From positions 717,391 through 781,390 of the forward strand of contig NZ_JABMLF010000002.1 of the NCBI RefSeq assembly GCF_013205055.1: a DNA stretch of 64,000 nucleotides, written 5' to 3'. The first letter of the stretch is position 1, and each line of letters starts with the position of its first letter. This document shows, piece after piece, positions 1 through 8,076 of the stretch. This DNA is from Rathayibacter sp. VKM Ac-2856 (lineage in GTDB: Bacteria > Actinomycetota > Actinomycetes > Actinomycetales > Microbacteriaceae). The position numbers and the translations under genes are program-made. The notes beneath the pieces are model-generated. The model was given only the letters and a program-made list of their open reading frames with translations. It made no database searches and was not told the DNA's origin.

Positions 1-633
1 GCGCGCGAGCACCTGCGGCCGGCTGCCGCCCATCGTGCGCACCGCGTCCTCCCACGACGGCGGAAGGGCGCGGACCGCGTGCCGGGTGCTCACCGCGACC
101 GGGAAGAACGCCGCTGCGGCGGTGATCGCGACGATGCCCTGCTCGCTGGTCGGGAAGAGCAGGATCGCGATCGGCACCAGCGCGATCGCCGGGATCGGTC
201 GGACGATCGCGACCAGGGTGCCGATGCTGTCCTCCGCGAGCCGGCTGCGGGCGAGCGCGATGCCCACGATCGTGCCGAGGACTCCGGCGAGGGCGAAGCC
301 GGCGCCGATCCGCCCGAGACTCGCCAGGACGTCCTGGTGGAGGACGCCGCTGCCGAGCTGGGTCTGCAGCGCGGTGAGCACGGCGGTCGGCGGCGGCAGC
401 TTGTCGAAGGACAGCCAGAGCCGCACGCCCCCGGTCGTCAGGAGCTGCCAGAGCAGGAGCGCGAGCGCCACGGTGCCGAGCCGGGTCACGATCCGCCGGG
501 TCGAGGTCCGCCGGGTCACGATCCGCCTGGTCGAGGTCCGCCGTGGCGAGGTCCGGGAGATCGGGATCAGCGGGGGCGACGAGGCCGCCACCGGGAGTCC
601 GGCCACGGGCCCGGTCTCAGAGCGCGCGAGCAC
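1..633 (-). CDS. ABC transporter permease, SsuC/TauC type (partial)
   Basis: Membrane permease subunit of a nitrate/sulfonate/taurine-type importer (BPD_transp_1 fold). The visible 211 codons hold a basic N-terminus, a first membrane segment from about residue 45 (GTVALALLLWQLL), more hydrophobic segments, and an EAA-loop-like stretch EDAVRTMGGS just before the window edge, where the gene is cut. The GTG at 633 overlaps the end of the binding-protein gene by 17 bases, so the two are co-transcribed; an in-frame GTG lies a few codons further in. The N-terminus carries an exact 10-residue duplication. The substrate is not evident. No ATPase subunit is visible; it may lie beyond the edge. Confidence 0.85.
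   Translation of the reverse strand, partial: MLARSETGPVAGLPVAASSPPLIPISRTSPRRTSTRRIVTRRTSTRRIVTRLGTVALALLLWQLLTTGGVRLWLSFDKLPPPTAVLTALQTQLGSGVLHQDVLASLGRIGAGFALAGVLGTIVGIALARSRLAEDSIGTLVAIVRPIPAIALVPIAILLFPTSEQGIVAITAAAAFFPVAVSTRHAVRALPPSWEDAVRTMGGSRPQVLAR
481..540. repeat. 30-bp tandem duplication inside permease gene
   Basis: Positions 481-510 and 511-540 are the same 30-bp unit with one mismatch. It is in frame, so it adds ten residues (Arg/Thr-rich) to the cytoplasmic N-terminus of the permease. It looks like a recent slippage or duplication event. Confidence 0.9.
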
Positions 634-2059
634 GGTCCAGCGCCTCCTCGTAGGTGAGCAGCTCGCTGCCCGGGTCCGACTCGAGGAACTCCTGCGCCGC
701 GGAGCGCGTGGCGAACGGCACCAGGCGGCGGCCGGGCTCCCCCTCTGCGACCTGCACCCACTCCGACCGGTCGGCGAACCAGCGCGTGCCGGTGCTGTGG
801 TCGGGCACGTAGGCGGCCCGGGGCGGCTGGGGCGAGGCCGCGATCGCGGAGAGGAGGCACTCGGGCGTCGCGTGGAAGACGGTCCGCTCCTCCCCGGCGG
901 GCCAGAGCTCGGACGCTGCCGACGACGTCCACTCCGCGACCGCGCAGGCCTCGTCGCGGACCGCCTGGACCGCCGGATTCTCCAGCGAGTCCACCGCCGC
1001 GTCGTAGCCGAGGCCCCAGGCGGCGCGCAGCGGGGCGTCGTCGACGAAGGAGTCGACGTCGAAGTCGACCGGGACACCCGTCGCCTCGAGGTACTCCGCG
1101 TCCTCGACGAGCGCGTCGAGGAGCGGTCGCTTCAGTGTCGGGTCGAAGGTCGCGATCCCGTTCGCCCCGTTGTAGAGGTGCACGACCTCGACCGGCAGAC
1201 CGGTCGCCTCGGCGACGATCGTCGACGCGCGGAGCGGGTCGCGGTGCAGGAACTGCGTCGCCTCGATCAGCGAGGAGAGGAAGGCGTCCACCACCTCCGG
1301 CCGCTCGTCCGCGAAGGCGCCGCGCACGACGACGCCGTGGAAGGTCGGCGCGCGGGTCGCCGCCCCGTCGACGAGGAGGCGCGCGGTGCCGTCGTGGACC
1401 ATCAGCCCCGGCCAGGAGGTGAACTGCGAGACCGCGTCCACGGATCCCGCCGCCAGGGCGGACGCGCCCACGCTCGGCGCCTGGTTCACCCGGGTCACGT
1501 CGGCGTCGGTCAGGCCCGCCTCGCGGAGGACGCGGGAGAGGAGGCCGTCGCCGGCCGAGCCCGAGCTCGTCGAGATCGATGCGCCGCGGAGATCCTCGAT
1601 GTCGTCGGCGTCGGAGGAGGCGGGCACGACGATGCCGTTGAGGCCGCCCTCGATGTCGTACGCCGTCACCGCGATCAGCTCGGTCCGCGCGCGCTCGAAC
1701 GGCCGGGTCGTGGACGCGTTGATGACGAGCGGGAAATCGCCCATCGAGCCGAGGTCCATCTTCTCCGCGAGCATCTGCGCGGTGATCGGGGCGCCGGTGT
1801 CGTAGTCCTCCCACACGACGCGGTACCGCGTGCCGGTGTCGCGGCCGAGCTCCGCGAGCTCCTGCTCGAAGAAGCCCTGCTCCTTCAGCAGCGTCCCGGC
1901 GGTCGCGGTGTTGATGGTGCGGCTCTGGTAGCCGATCACGACGTCGACGGTCGCCGCGCCGTCCGCGGCGCAGCCGGACGCGAGGAGCGCGGGGGCGGCG
2001 AGGACACCCGCGGCGGCGAGGCGGCGGCGGCGCGGGGACGGGGCGGTGCGGGCGGTCAT
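617..2059 (-). CDS. ABC transporter substrate-binding lipoprotein with NosL-like C-terminal region
   Basis: Extracytoplasmic binding protein of the NMT1/SsuA class, 480 aa. It starts with a basic n-region, a hydrophobic stretch and a lipobox-like LLASGC, so it is probably lipid-anchored. Residues about 38-340 carry the periplasmic-binding fold (GSMGDFPLVINA; SISTSSGSAGDGLLSRVL). The family is usually 310-340 aa; the extra 130-140 residues end in FATRSAAQEFLESDPGSELL, which resembles the NosL (copper-binding Nos accessory) signature of an F-S-x-x-A-x-x-F segment followed by a short E-rich end. The ATG overlaps the stop of the upstream galactosidase gene (ATGA), indicating translational coupling. 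The ligand is unknown. Confidence 0.85.
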   Translation of the reverse strand: MTARTAPSPRRRRLAAAGVLAAPALLASGCAADGAATVDVVIGYQSRTINTATAGTLLKEQGFFEQELAELGRDTGTRYRVVWEDYDTGAPITAQMLAEKMDLGSMGDFPLVINASTTRPFERARTELIAVTAYDIEGGLNGIVVPASSDADDIEDLRGASISTSSGSAGDGLLSRVLREAGLTDADVTRVNQAPSVGASALAAGSVDAVSQFTSWPGLMVHDGTARLLVDGAATRAPTFHGVVVRGAFADERPEVVDAFLSSLIEATQFLHRDPLRASTIVAEATGLPVEVVHLYNGANGIATFDPTLKRPLLDALVEDAEYLEATGVPVDFDVDSFVDDAPLRAAWGLGYDAAVDSLENPAVQAVRDEACAVAEWTSSAASELWPAGEERTVFHATPECLLSAIAASPQPPRAAYVPDHSTGTRWFADRSEWVQVAEGEPGRRLVPFATRSAAQEFLESDPGSELLTYEEALDRARAL

Positions 2060-4038
2060 CGGACGCCTCCGGCGGAGTCGGTGTGGCGCGGGCGGAGTGC
2101 GACGGAGAGCGTGAGGACGCTGCCGGTGTCGAGGTCCAGCCGGTGGACTCCGCTCGGGAGCGACTTCGCGCCCGGCACGTAGATCTCGCCGAGGACCGAG
2201 CGGGTGCTGAGGACGCTCCGCTTCTCCGCCGAGCGCAGCACCAGCTCAGGGGTGAGGGTCGCGTTGACGATCTGGCAGCAGTCCGGCGGCACGGTGACGA
2301 CGCGGCCCGGCTCGGTGCAGATCAGGACGACGCCCACGTCCGTGCGGAGCAGGAGGACGCCGTCGGCGTCGCTGTCGCGATGGGCGCCGGCCCCGTGGTG
2401 CAGGAGCGCGCGGTACCAGCGGTGCACCCGGGTCAGGCAGACCCGCTGGGCCGGCTCGAGCGCGGTCAGATCGCGGCCCCAGGCGGGCACTCCCCCGGCG
2501 ATCATCCGCAGCGCGATGACGCAGACCTCGGCGGGCGTCGCCGCTCGCGGGAAGGTCTGGTAGTCGTTCAGCCCGGGCATTCCGCGGGCCTGGATGTAGT
2601 CCATCCGCGCCAGGTTCGTGCGGGACGCGTACGGGGAGTCGCCGCCGCGCACGACGGAGCCGAGCGCCGCGACCTCCGCCGTCGCGTAGTCCTGCTTCAT
2701 CTCGACGATGATCGGCCGGCCCTGCGACGCCGTCACGACCGCGCACTCGGCGAGCACGCGGTGCAGGCCGACGATCGTGGAGTCGAGGTCGTGCGAGTGC
2801 TCGGGCGACTCGCACTCCTCGACCGGGAGCCAGTTGAAGAGGTCGTACTTGACACCGTCGAAGGGGTGGCGCGCGAAGAGCCCGCGCACCACGTCGACCA
2901 TGACCTGCCGGGCGCGCTCACTGCGGAAGCACAGCGAGTGGAACATCGTCGGGTTCAGGATCGGAGCGCCGAGCGCGTCCTGGACGAGGAGGTCGCGGAC
3001 CCGCTCGAACGCGGCCGAGGCCGGGCCGACCGCGTGCGGGGCGCACCAGATGATCGCCCTGCTGCCGAGCGCGTGGATCGACTCGATCAGCCACGCCAGG
3101 TCCGGGTACTTGAGCGGGTCGGGGGTCCAGTCGCCGATGTCCATCGGCAGGTCGTAGCTCGAGTCGAGTCCGCGCCCGAACCAGCCGTCGTCGATGACGA
3201 TGTTCGAGATCCCGAGCGCGGCGGCGCTGCGGGCGTTCCGCAGGACGAGCTCCTGCGTCATGTGCTCGGAGCTCCAGTCGACCCAGGTGCACCAGTACGG
3301 CTCGAGGGCGGCCGGCGCGGTCCGGTAGCGGACGTCGAGGGCCTGCCGCTCGCACGCGGAGAAGCGGCGGAGCACCGAGCGCCAGCCGGGGTGCTGCGCG
3401 GCGGGGAGGACGGCGATCCAGAAGCGGTGCTCGGCCGGGGCCGCGGCGGACGCGGGGCCTGCGGTGCCGGCGATTGCGGTGCCGCGCGCCGGCAGCGTGT
3501 CGGCGAGGTGGAGCAGCGTGAACTCGACCCGCAGCCGGCGGAAGTGCACGTTCAGCGCGCGGTTCGACGCGGGCTCGTGCACCGTGATGTCCATCTCGGA
3601 CGGCGGGGCGATCACGCCGACCCCGTGGGCACCGCCGCCGAGCGGCTCGAAGACGAACACGGGCGTCTTCAGCGAGTTCGCGCGGACGCGCAGGTCGCCG
3701 CTGAACCGCCAGGCGGAGATGGGGTGGCTGCTGTTCATGTGCCAGCGGCCCGTGTCGGGGAAGACGACGTGGTCGAGGTTGTCGAGGCTCGTCGTGTAGA
3801 CGACGCTCACCTCGCCCACCGCGGGCACGGCGGGGAGGCGGACCTCGAGCAGGTCGGCTCCGGCGCTCTCGAAGCGCCAGCCCGTGGGCACGGGGGTGCC
3901 GTCGGCGACGACGATCCGGCCGTCGCCGTCCGCTTCCAGGCGGACGCGCAGCTCGACGGTCGACCCGTCCGTGTGGCGCGCGCGGACCTCGACGCTGCCG
4001 AGTGCGGCGCGCGTGGCCGTGGTGTCGCTGAGTCTCAC
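2056..4038 (-). CDS. GH36-type alpha-galactosidase
   Basis: Glycoside hydrolase with the melibiase/GH36 layout, 660 aa, no signal peptide, so probably cytoplasmic: an N-terminal beta domain to about residue 250, then the TIM barrel with VIDDGWFGRG, a nucleophile region GVKYDLFNW (Asp399 in my numbering) and a likely acid/base in VVRGGDSPY (Asp467). The GTG at 4038 is chosen because it follows an AGGGAA/AGGAA stretch and begins the domain; a longer reading adds an unlikely Arg/Cys-rich leader. The family removes terminal alpha-galactosyl residues. The stop overlaps the start of a sulfonate-type binding protein, an unexpected partner for a sugar hydrolase, so the real substrate may differ from a simple galactoside. 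Confidence 0.85.
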   Translation of the reverse strand: MRLSDTTATRAALGSVEVRARHTDGSTVELRVRLEADGDGRIVVADGTPVPTGWRFESAGADLLEVRLPAVPAVGEVSVVYTTSLDNLDHVVFPDTGRWHMNSSHPISAWRFSGDLRVRANSLKTPVFVFEPLGGGAHGVGVIAPPSEMDITVHEPASNRALNVHFRRLRVEFTLLHLADTLPARGTAIAGTAGPASAAAPAEHRFWIAVLPAAQHPGWRSVLRRFSACERQALDVRYRTAPAALEPYWCTWVDWSSEHMTQELVLRNARSAAALGISNIVIDDGWFGRGLDSSYDLPMDIGDWTPDPLKYPDLAWLIESIHALGSRAIIWCAPHAVGPASAAFERVRDLLVQDALGAPILNPTMFHSLCFRSERARQVMVDVVRGLFARHPFDGVKYDLFNWLPVEECESPEHSHDLDSTIVGLHRVLAECAVVTASQGRPIIVEMKQDYATAEVAALGSVVRGGDSPYASRTNLARMDYIQARGMPGLNDYQTFPRAATPAEVCVIALRMIAGGVPAWGRDLTALEPAQRVCLTRVHRWYRALLHHGAGAHRDSDADGVLLLRTDVGVVLICTEPGRVVTVPPDCCQIVNATLTPELVLRSAEKRSVLSTRSVLGEIYVPGAKSLPSGVHRLDLDTGSVLTLSVALRPRHTDSAGGVR

Positions 4039-4092
4039 TGTTCCTGCTTCCCTGGTCGACGGTGCCCGGCAGCGGGTCCGGAGCCGTGTCGC

Positions 4093-4110
4093 TCCGTGAC
4101 TGTTCACGGA
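4093..4110. promoter_or_regulatory. Perfect inverted repeat upstream of the GH36 operon
   Basis: TCCGTGA-ctgt-TCACGGA, seven-base arms with a four-base spacer, 55 bp upstream of the GTG at 4038 in a 245-bp gap. This is the only promoter-side symmetric site seen for the operon, so it is a candidate operator. It lacks the central CG typical of LacI-family sites. Regulator unknown. Confidence 0.4.
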
Positions 4111-4283
4111 GGACAGGACGCACCCCGCGCCGCGACACGATGATCCGCGCCGTTGCAGGCATGGTGACGCTATCATTCCGCCGCGCACGATGACTACCTG
4201 GAGGCGGCGTCAGGGGACGGGAGGCGGTGTGGAAGGGGTGTGGAGGAGCGTCGCCGCGGGTGCGCGCCAGGGGCGGAGCCGGC

Positions 4284-5252
4284 TCAGCGGGCCGTCGCGA
4301 CGATGTCGCGCAGGGCCTCGCCGAGGTCGGGGTGGGCGAAGGTGAAGCCCGCGTCCTCGAGGCGTCCGGGGACGACCCAGCGGCTCTTCAGCAGCAGCTC
4401 GGACTCGGTGCGCAGGGCGAGGGCGGCGGGCTCGAGGACGAAGCGCAGGGCGGGTAGGCCGATGCGGCGGCCCACCGCGGCGCGGAGCAGGCGCGAGAGC
4501 TCGGTGTTGTCGCTGGGATGGGGTGCGGCGAGGTTCACGGGACCGTCGAGTCCCGACTCCTCGAGGAACAGGATCGAGCGGAAGACGTCCTCGACGTGGA
4601 TCCAGCTGAAGTGCTGCCGGCCGTGCGTGGGCCGGTACTCGTGGTGCACGCCCGCCGCGCGTCGGGCGCGGGTGGCGGGCCAGCGGCCGTCGAACTGCGG
4701 GCCGCCGAGGCCGAGGCGCGCGAGTCGCAGCAGGATGCCGGTCGCCGGTCCGTCGCCGAGCACGATCGTCATCCGCAGCGCGAGGCGGCGGACGCCGGGC
4801 GTCTCTCCCGCGAAGAACGCCTCCTCCCACGCGCGGGCGACGTCGACCGAGAAGCCCTCGCCGAGCACGCCGTCCGCCTCGGTGTTGGCGCGCTCCTCCT
4901 CGTGGCGGTAGATCGTGGCGGTGCTGGCGTTCATCCAGACCGGCGGAGGAGTCGTCGCCGCCGCGACCGCGCGGTGCAGCTCCCGCGTGGTCTCGACTCG
5001 GGAGCGCAGGATCTCGGCGCGGTTCGCCGGGGTGTAGCGGCAGTCGACGCTCTTGCCGGCGAGGTTGACCAGCAGCCGGGCACCGTCGACGGCGCGGGTG
5101 ATCGCGGCGGTGTCGCCCCAGCGGGCGTCGGGGCCGGAGCGGCCGATGCGGCGGACGGTCCAGCCGTCGGCCTCGAAGCGACGGGCGAGATCGGTGCCGA
5201 GGAAGCCGCTCGCTCCGGCGAGGACGACGACGGGGCGCGCGGGATCGGGCAT
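4284..5252 (-). CDS. TIGR01777-type NAD(P)-dependent epimerase (SDR39U1-like)
   Basis: Extended short-chain dehydrogenase of the TIGR01777/DUF1731 family, 322 aa. The N-terminus has the nucleotide-binding motif GASGFLG after a hydrophobic strand (VVVLAGA). The middle has VNLAGKSVDCRYTPANR, the family hallmark where the usual YxxxK centre is replaced, and the C-terminal DUF1731-like part (GRLEDAGFTFAHPDL) is intact. The exact substrate of this family is not established. ATG at 5252 is chosen; an ATG six codons upstream (5270) is possible. It is followed downstream by a spacer, and the Nudix gene lies just upstream on the same strand, so the two may be co-transcribed. Confidence 0.88.
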   Translation of the reverse strand: MPDPARPVVVLAGASGFLGTDLARRFEADGWTVRRIGRSGPDARWGDTAAITRAVDGARLLVNLAGKSVDCRYTPANRAEILRSRVETTRELHRAVAAATTPPPVWMNASTATIYRHEEERANTEADGVLGEGFSVDVARAWEEAFFAGETPGVRRLALRMTIVLGDGPATGILLRLARLGLGGPQFDGRWPATRARRAAGVHHEYRPTHGRQHFSWIHVEDVFRSILFLEESGLDGPVNLAAPHPSDNTELSRLLRAAVGRRIGLPALRFVLEPAALALRTESELLLKSRWVVPGRLEDAGFTFAHPDLGEALRDIVATAR

Positions 5253-5290
5253 GGGTTCATCGTGCCGCATCGCGGGCGCGCGGCGCTGTG

Positions 5291-5845
5291 TCAGAGCCGC
5301 CGGGCCGCGGCCAGGGCGCCGGCGAGGCGCTCCGGGAAGCCGGGCGGGACGTCGGCGGGCAGCGCGTCGACCGGCCACCAGGCGAGATCCTCGCTCTCGT
5401 CGCTGACGGCGAGCGGGGCGGCGGGATCGGCGATCGCGCCGTAGCCGATGTCCCAGTGGGCGCTGCAGCGAAAGCCGCCGCCCAGACCGTGCCGGTCGAG
5501 ATCCAGCGGGACGGCGCCGAGGAGGGTGAGCGCGGCCAGGCCGCTCTCCTCCCGGGCCTCGCGCTCGGCGGCGGCGGGGACGGAGGCGTCGGCCGCCTCG
5601 ACGTGCCCGCCGAGCTGGACCCAGAAGCGGCCCTTGCGGTGGTAGCAGAGCAGGACGCGGTCGAGTCCGGGCGAGAGCACGAAGCAGCTCGCGGTGATGT
5701 GCTCGGGTCCGCCGCCGCGCTCGAGGGCGGCCGGACCGTGCTCGGCGAGGAACGCGAGGTACTCGTCCCGCAGCCCGGCGAGCGCCGTCGGCGCCGCCCA
5801 CTCCGCCAGCTCGACGCTCAGCTGTCCGACGCGCGCATCCTCCAC
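5291..5845 (-). CDS. NUDIX hydrolase
   Basis: Nudix-family pyrophosphohydrolase, 184 aa, cytoplasmic. The Nudix box is visible as GGHVEAADASVPAAAEREA followed by REESGL, with the REAREESGL core intact; the N-terminal side has FVLSPGLDRVLLCYHRKGRFW, a typical strand pair before the box. Substrate (nucleoside diphosphate derivative) cannot be told from sequence. The GTG start at 5845 lacks a ribosome binding site and sits 7 nt after a TACGCT -10 box, so the message is probably leaderless. It is transcribed toward the epimerase gene, with 38 bp between them. Confidence 0.88.
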   Translation of the reverse strand: MEDARVGQLSVELAEWAAPTALAGLRDEYLAFLAEHGPAALERGGGPEHITASCFVLSPGLDRVLLCYHRKGRFWVQLGGHVEAADASVPAAAEREAREESGLAALTLLGAVPLDLDRHGLGGGFRCSAHWDIGYGAIADPAAPLAVSDESEDLAWWPVDALPADVPPGFPERLAGALAAARRL

Positions 5846-5852
5846 CCGCCCG

Positions 5853-5858
5853 AGCGTA
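5853..5858 (-). promoter_or_regulatory. -10 box (TACGCT) of the leaderless Nudix gene
   Basis: TACGCT on the minus strand fits TAnnnT and ends 7 nt before the GTG at 5845, so transcription would start at or next to the start codon. No Shine-Dalgarno is present. Confidence 0.5.
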
Positions 5859-5890
5859 GGCGAGACGCCCCCGCCCCCTGCCCTCCCCCT

Positions 5891-5953
5891 CCGCGAGATG
5901 CCACTTGTGCACGCGACACGCCGTGGGAAGCGGTCACAAGTGGCATCTCGCGG
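5891..5953. repeat. Palindromic repeat family A, copy 1
   Basis: 63-bp element: arms CCGCGAGATGCCACTTGTG and its complement enclose a loop with ACGCGACACGCCG. It lies 27 bp downstream of the stop of the membrane-protein gene at 5980 (minus strand), a terminator-like position, although no U-tract follows. Other copies: 40055, 44030, 44145, 51539 and 56575. Confidence 0.9.
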
Positions 5954-5979
5954 AAGGGCGGGGCGGAGGGGCTGGCAGG

Positions 5980-6798
5980 TCAGACGGCGAGGCCGGAGAG
6001 GCCCTCGCGGTCGACGCGGCGGTGGAAGCGCATGCCGGCGAGGCCGCCGAGCACGGCTCCGACCAGGGAGACGACCAGGGCGGCGAGCACGGTCACGACG
6101 GCGGTGACGGTGGCGTCGCCCGCGTCGAGCGGGATCTGCGGGAAGCCGCCGACGGCCGAGAGGACCTGGCTGCCGCCGGTGACCGCCGAGACGATGCCGA
6201 CGACGATCGCCACGATCACCGCCCACGCCCACACGCCGACGCCCTGCTTGGCGCCGCTGAAGCGGGCCATGCGCCCGGCGACGTAGCCGCCCGAGTAGTA
6301 CGCGACGAGGAGGATGACGAGCAGCGCGATCGCGCCGACCCAGCCGAAGGCGGCGGGGTCGGCGGCCAGGTCGGCCGTGACGTCCTGCGTGCCGACGACG
6401 GCGGCGCCGATCGCGGTGACGAGGGCGGTGAGGATGACCGCGAGACCGGTCGCGGCGAGCCAGCCGAAGAACGCGCAGCCGATCTTGAGACCGCCGAAGC
6501 GGTCCTTCTCGCGCTGGTGGATGTCCTTGCGGGCGGCGGTGCGGGCCTTGGCGGCCTCCGCGGAGTCGGGGTCGACGGGGGCGCGATGCGCGGCGGACTG
6601 GTCGTCGGTCGCGGCAGTAGCGGTGCCAGTGGTGCCCGCGGCGGTGGCCGTCGTGTCGAAGCGCGTGGTCGCGTCGTGGTCGGCGCGGGTCGTGTCGCTG
6701 CGGGTCGTGTCGGCGCGGGTCGTGTCGCTGCGGTCGCGGTCGCTGCGGTCGGGACCGGTGCTGTCGGAGCCGGGGCCCCGATCGGTGGGCGTGCTCAT
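5980..6798 (-). CDS. Four-TM membrane protein with repetitive N-terminus
   Basis: Unrecognised integral membrane protein, 272 aa. Residues 1-110 are hydrophilic and low-complexity, rich in Asp/Thr/Ser/Arg, with a repeating DTTRSDTTRAD pattern written in a 15-bp-like DNA repeat (about 6660-6750). Then come about four hydrophobic segments: ACAFFGWLAATGLAVIL, VGAIALLVILLVAYYSGG, VWAWAVIVAIVVGIVS and ATVTAVVTVLAALVVSLVG, ending with GGLAGMRFHRR. ATG at 6798 is preceded by GAGGAGG at five bases; the longer reading from 6822 is not needed. Function unknown; the layout suggests an envelope-stress or permeability role only by guess. A copy of repeat A follows its stop. Confidence 0.8.
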   Translation of the reverse strand: MSTPTDRGPGSDSTGPDRSDRDRSDTTRADTTRSDTTRADHDATTRFDTTATAAGTTGTATAATDDQSAAHRAPVDPDSAEAAKARTAARKDIHQREKDRFGGLKIGCAFFGWLAATGLAVILTALVTAIGAAVVGTQDVTADLAADPAAFGWVGAIALLVILLVAYYSGGYVAGRMARFSGAKQGVGVWAWAVIVAIVVGIVSAVTGGSQVLSAVGGFPQIPLDAGDATVTAVVTVLAALVVSLVGAVLGGLAGMRFHRRVDREGLSGLAV

Positions 6799-6920
6799 GT
6801 CGGCCTCCTCGTGTCGCTCCACTGCGGAGCGTCGGCTCAGTCAACTCCCCGGAGGCTCCCGGTGTCGCGGGCTTGACGAGGCGAAGGAGGCGCGGGGCGG
6901 GGCGTCCCGCTCGTTGGTGG

Positions 6921-6963
6921 GCGGGTCTCGATACGCCCCTGCGGGGCTACTCGACCAGCATGC
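6921..6963. repeat. Palindromic repeat family B, copy 1
   Basis: Begins GCGGGTCTCGATACGCC and ends GGCTACTCGACCAGCATGC with a short inner hairpin (CCCTGCGGGG). A degraded partial copy (GTGCGGGGCTGCCCGACCAG) follows at about 6969-6990. The 6799-7157 gap holds this copy, the inverted copy at 7008, and no gene that I can see. Confidence 0.9.
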
Positions 6964-7007
6964 AGAGGGTGCGGGGCTGCCCGACCAGCACGAAGGGAGC
7001 GGACATC

Positions 7008-7049
7008 CATGCTGATCGAGTAGCCCGCGCAGCGGGCGTATCGAGATCC
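7008..7049. repeat. Palindromic repeat family B, copy 2 (inverted)
   Basis: Reverse-orientation copy: CATGCTGATCGAGTAGCCC, an inner hairpin, and GGGCGTATCGAGATCC. Together with copy 1 it forms a large inverted repeat of about 130 bp between the divergent membrane-protein and SDR genes. Confidence 0.9.
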
Positions 7050-7157
7050 ACCGTCGTGCCGAGTGCGGCCTGCAGGGGCGGCGCAGGCGTCAACCCCTTG
7101 GTGCGGTTCGGCGCGAGCGGCTTGCATGGAGATCCGACCACGACGAGAGGGAGCACC

Positions 7158-7997
7158 ATGACTCCGGAATCCCCCGAGCAGACCCCGCCCGGAACCGAGG
7201 CCGAGCTCACGCCCAAGGCCGACCACGGCGAGACCAGCTACCGCGGCTCCGACCGCCTGCGCGGCAAGGTCGCCCTGGTCACCGGTGCCGACAGCGGCAT
7301 CGGCAAGGCCGTCGCGATCGCCTTCGCCCGCGAGGGCGCGGACGTCGCCATCTCCTACCTCGACGAGCACGAGGACGCCGAGGACACCGCGAAGTGGGTG
7401 CGCGAGGCCGGCCGCGAGGCGCTCCTGCTCCCCGGCGACCTGCGCGACCCGGCGCACTGCCGCTCCGTCGTCGCCGACACCGTCGAGAAGCTCGGCCACC
7501 TCGAGGTGCTCGTCAGCAACGCCGCGTTCCAGATGAGCCGCGAGGAGGTCACCGCCATCCCCGATGAGGAGTGGGACCGCACGATCGCGACGAACATCAG
7601 CGCCTACTTCCACCTGGTCAAGGCCGCGCTGCCGCACCTGACGAGCGGCGCCTCGATCATCGCGACGAGCTCGGTGCAGTCCGACCAGCCCTCGTACCAG
7701 CTGCTGCCCTACGCGGCGACGAAGGCCGCGATGCTCAGCATGACCGCCTCGCTCGCGCAGGCCCTCGGCGAGAAGGGGATCCGCGCCAACTCGGTCGCCC
7801 CGGGCCCGATCTGGACCCCGCTGATCCCATCGACGATGCCCGAGGAGGCCGTCGCCTCGTTCGGCGAGCAGGTGCCGCTCGGCCGTCCGGGCCAGCCCGC
7901 CGAGGTCGCGCACGCCTACGTGCTGCTCGCCTCGGACGACGCGAGCTACATGAGCGGCTCGACGATCGCCGTCACCGGCGGGAAGCCGATCCTCTGA
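7158..7997 (+). CDS. SDR family oxidoreductase
   Basis: Classical short-chain dehydrogenase, 279 aa. It has the cofactor motif TGADSGIGKA, the SNAAFQ segment in place of NNAG, a catalytic serine in ATSSVQS, and YAATK as the catalytic Tyr-x-x-x-Lys. The N-terminal 45 residues before the Rossmann fold, with GETSYRGSDRLRGKVALVTG, match the YhxC/YdaD-like subgroup. A paralog is at 57798-58706 with the same layout. The ATG at 7158 has GAGAGGGAG upstream. Substrate not predictable; this subgroup is often found among general-stress genes. Confidence 0.9.
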   Translation: MTPESPEQTPPGTEAELTPKADHGETSYRGSDRLRGKVALVTGADSGIGKAVAIAFAREGADVAISYLDEHEDAEDTAKWVREAGREALLLPGDLRDPAHCRSVVADTVEKLGHLEVLVSNAAFQMSREEVTAIPDEEWDRTIATNISAYFHLVKAALPHLTSGASIIATSSVQSDQPSYQLLPYAATKAAMLSMTASLAQALGEKGIRANSVAPGPIWTPLIPSTMPEEAVASFGEQVPLGRPGQPAEVAHAYVLLASDDASYMSGSTIAVTGGKPIL

Positions 7998-8063
7998 GCA
8001 CCCGCGAGCGCGGCCTCCGGGAGCGAACCTCCCGGAGCGCCGCGCACCCGCAGGTAGGTGCGA

Positions 8064-8069
8064 TAGGTT
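8064..8069 (+). promoter_or_regulatory. -10 box (TAGGTT) of the polyketide synthase gene
   Basis: TAGGTT ends 7 nt before the GTG at 8077. There is no ribosome binding site between them, so a leaderless transcript is likely. Confidence 0.45.
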
Positions 8070-8076
8070 CCCGCGG

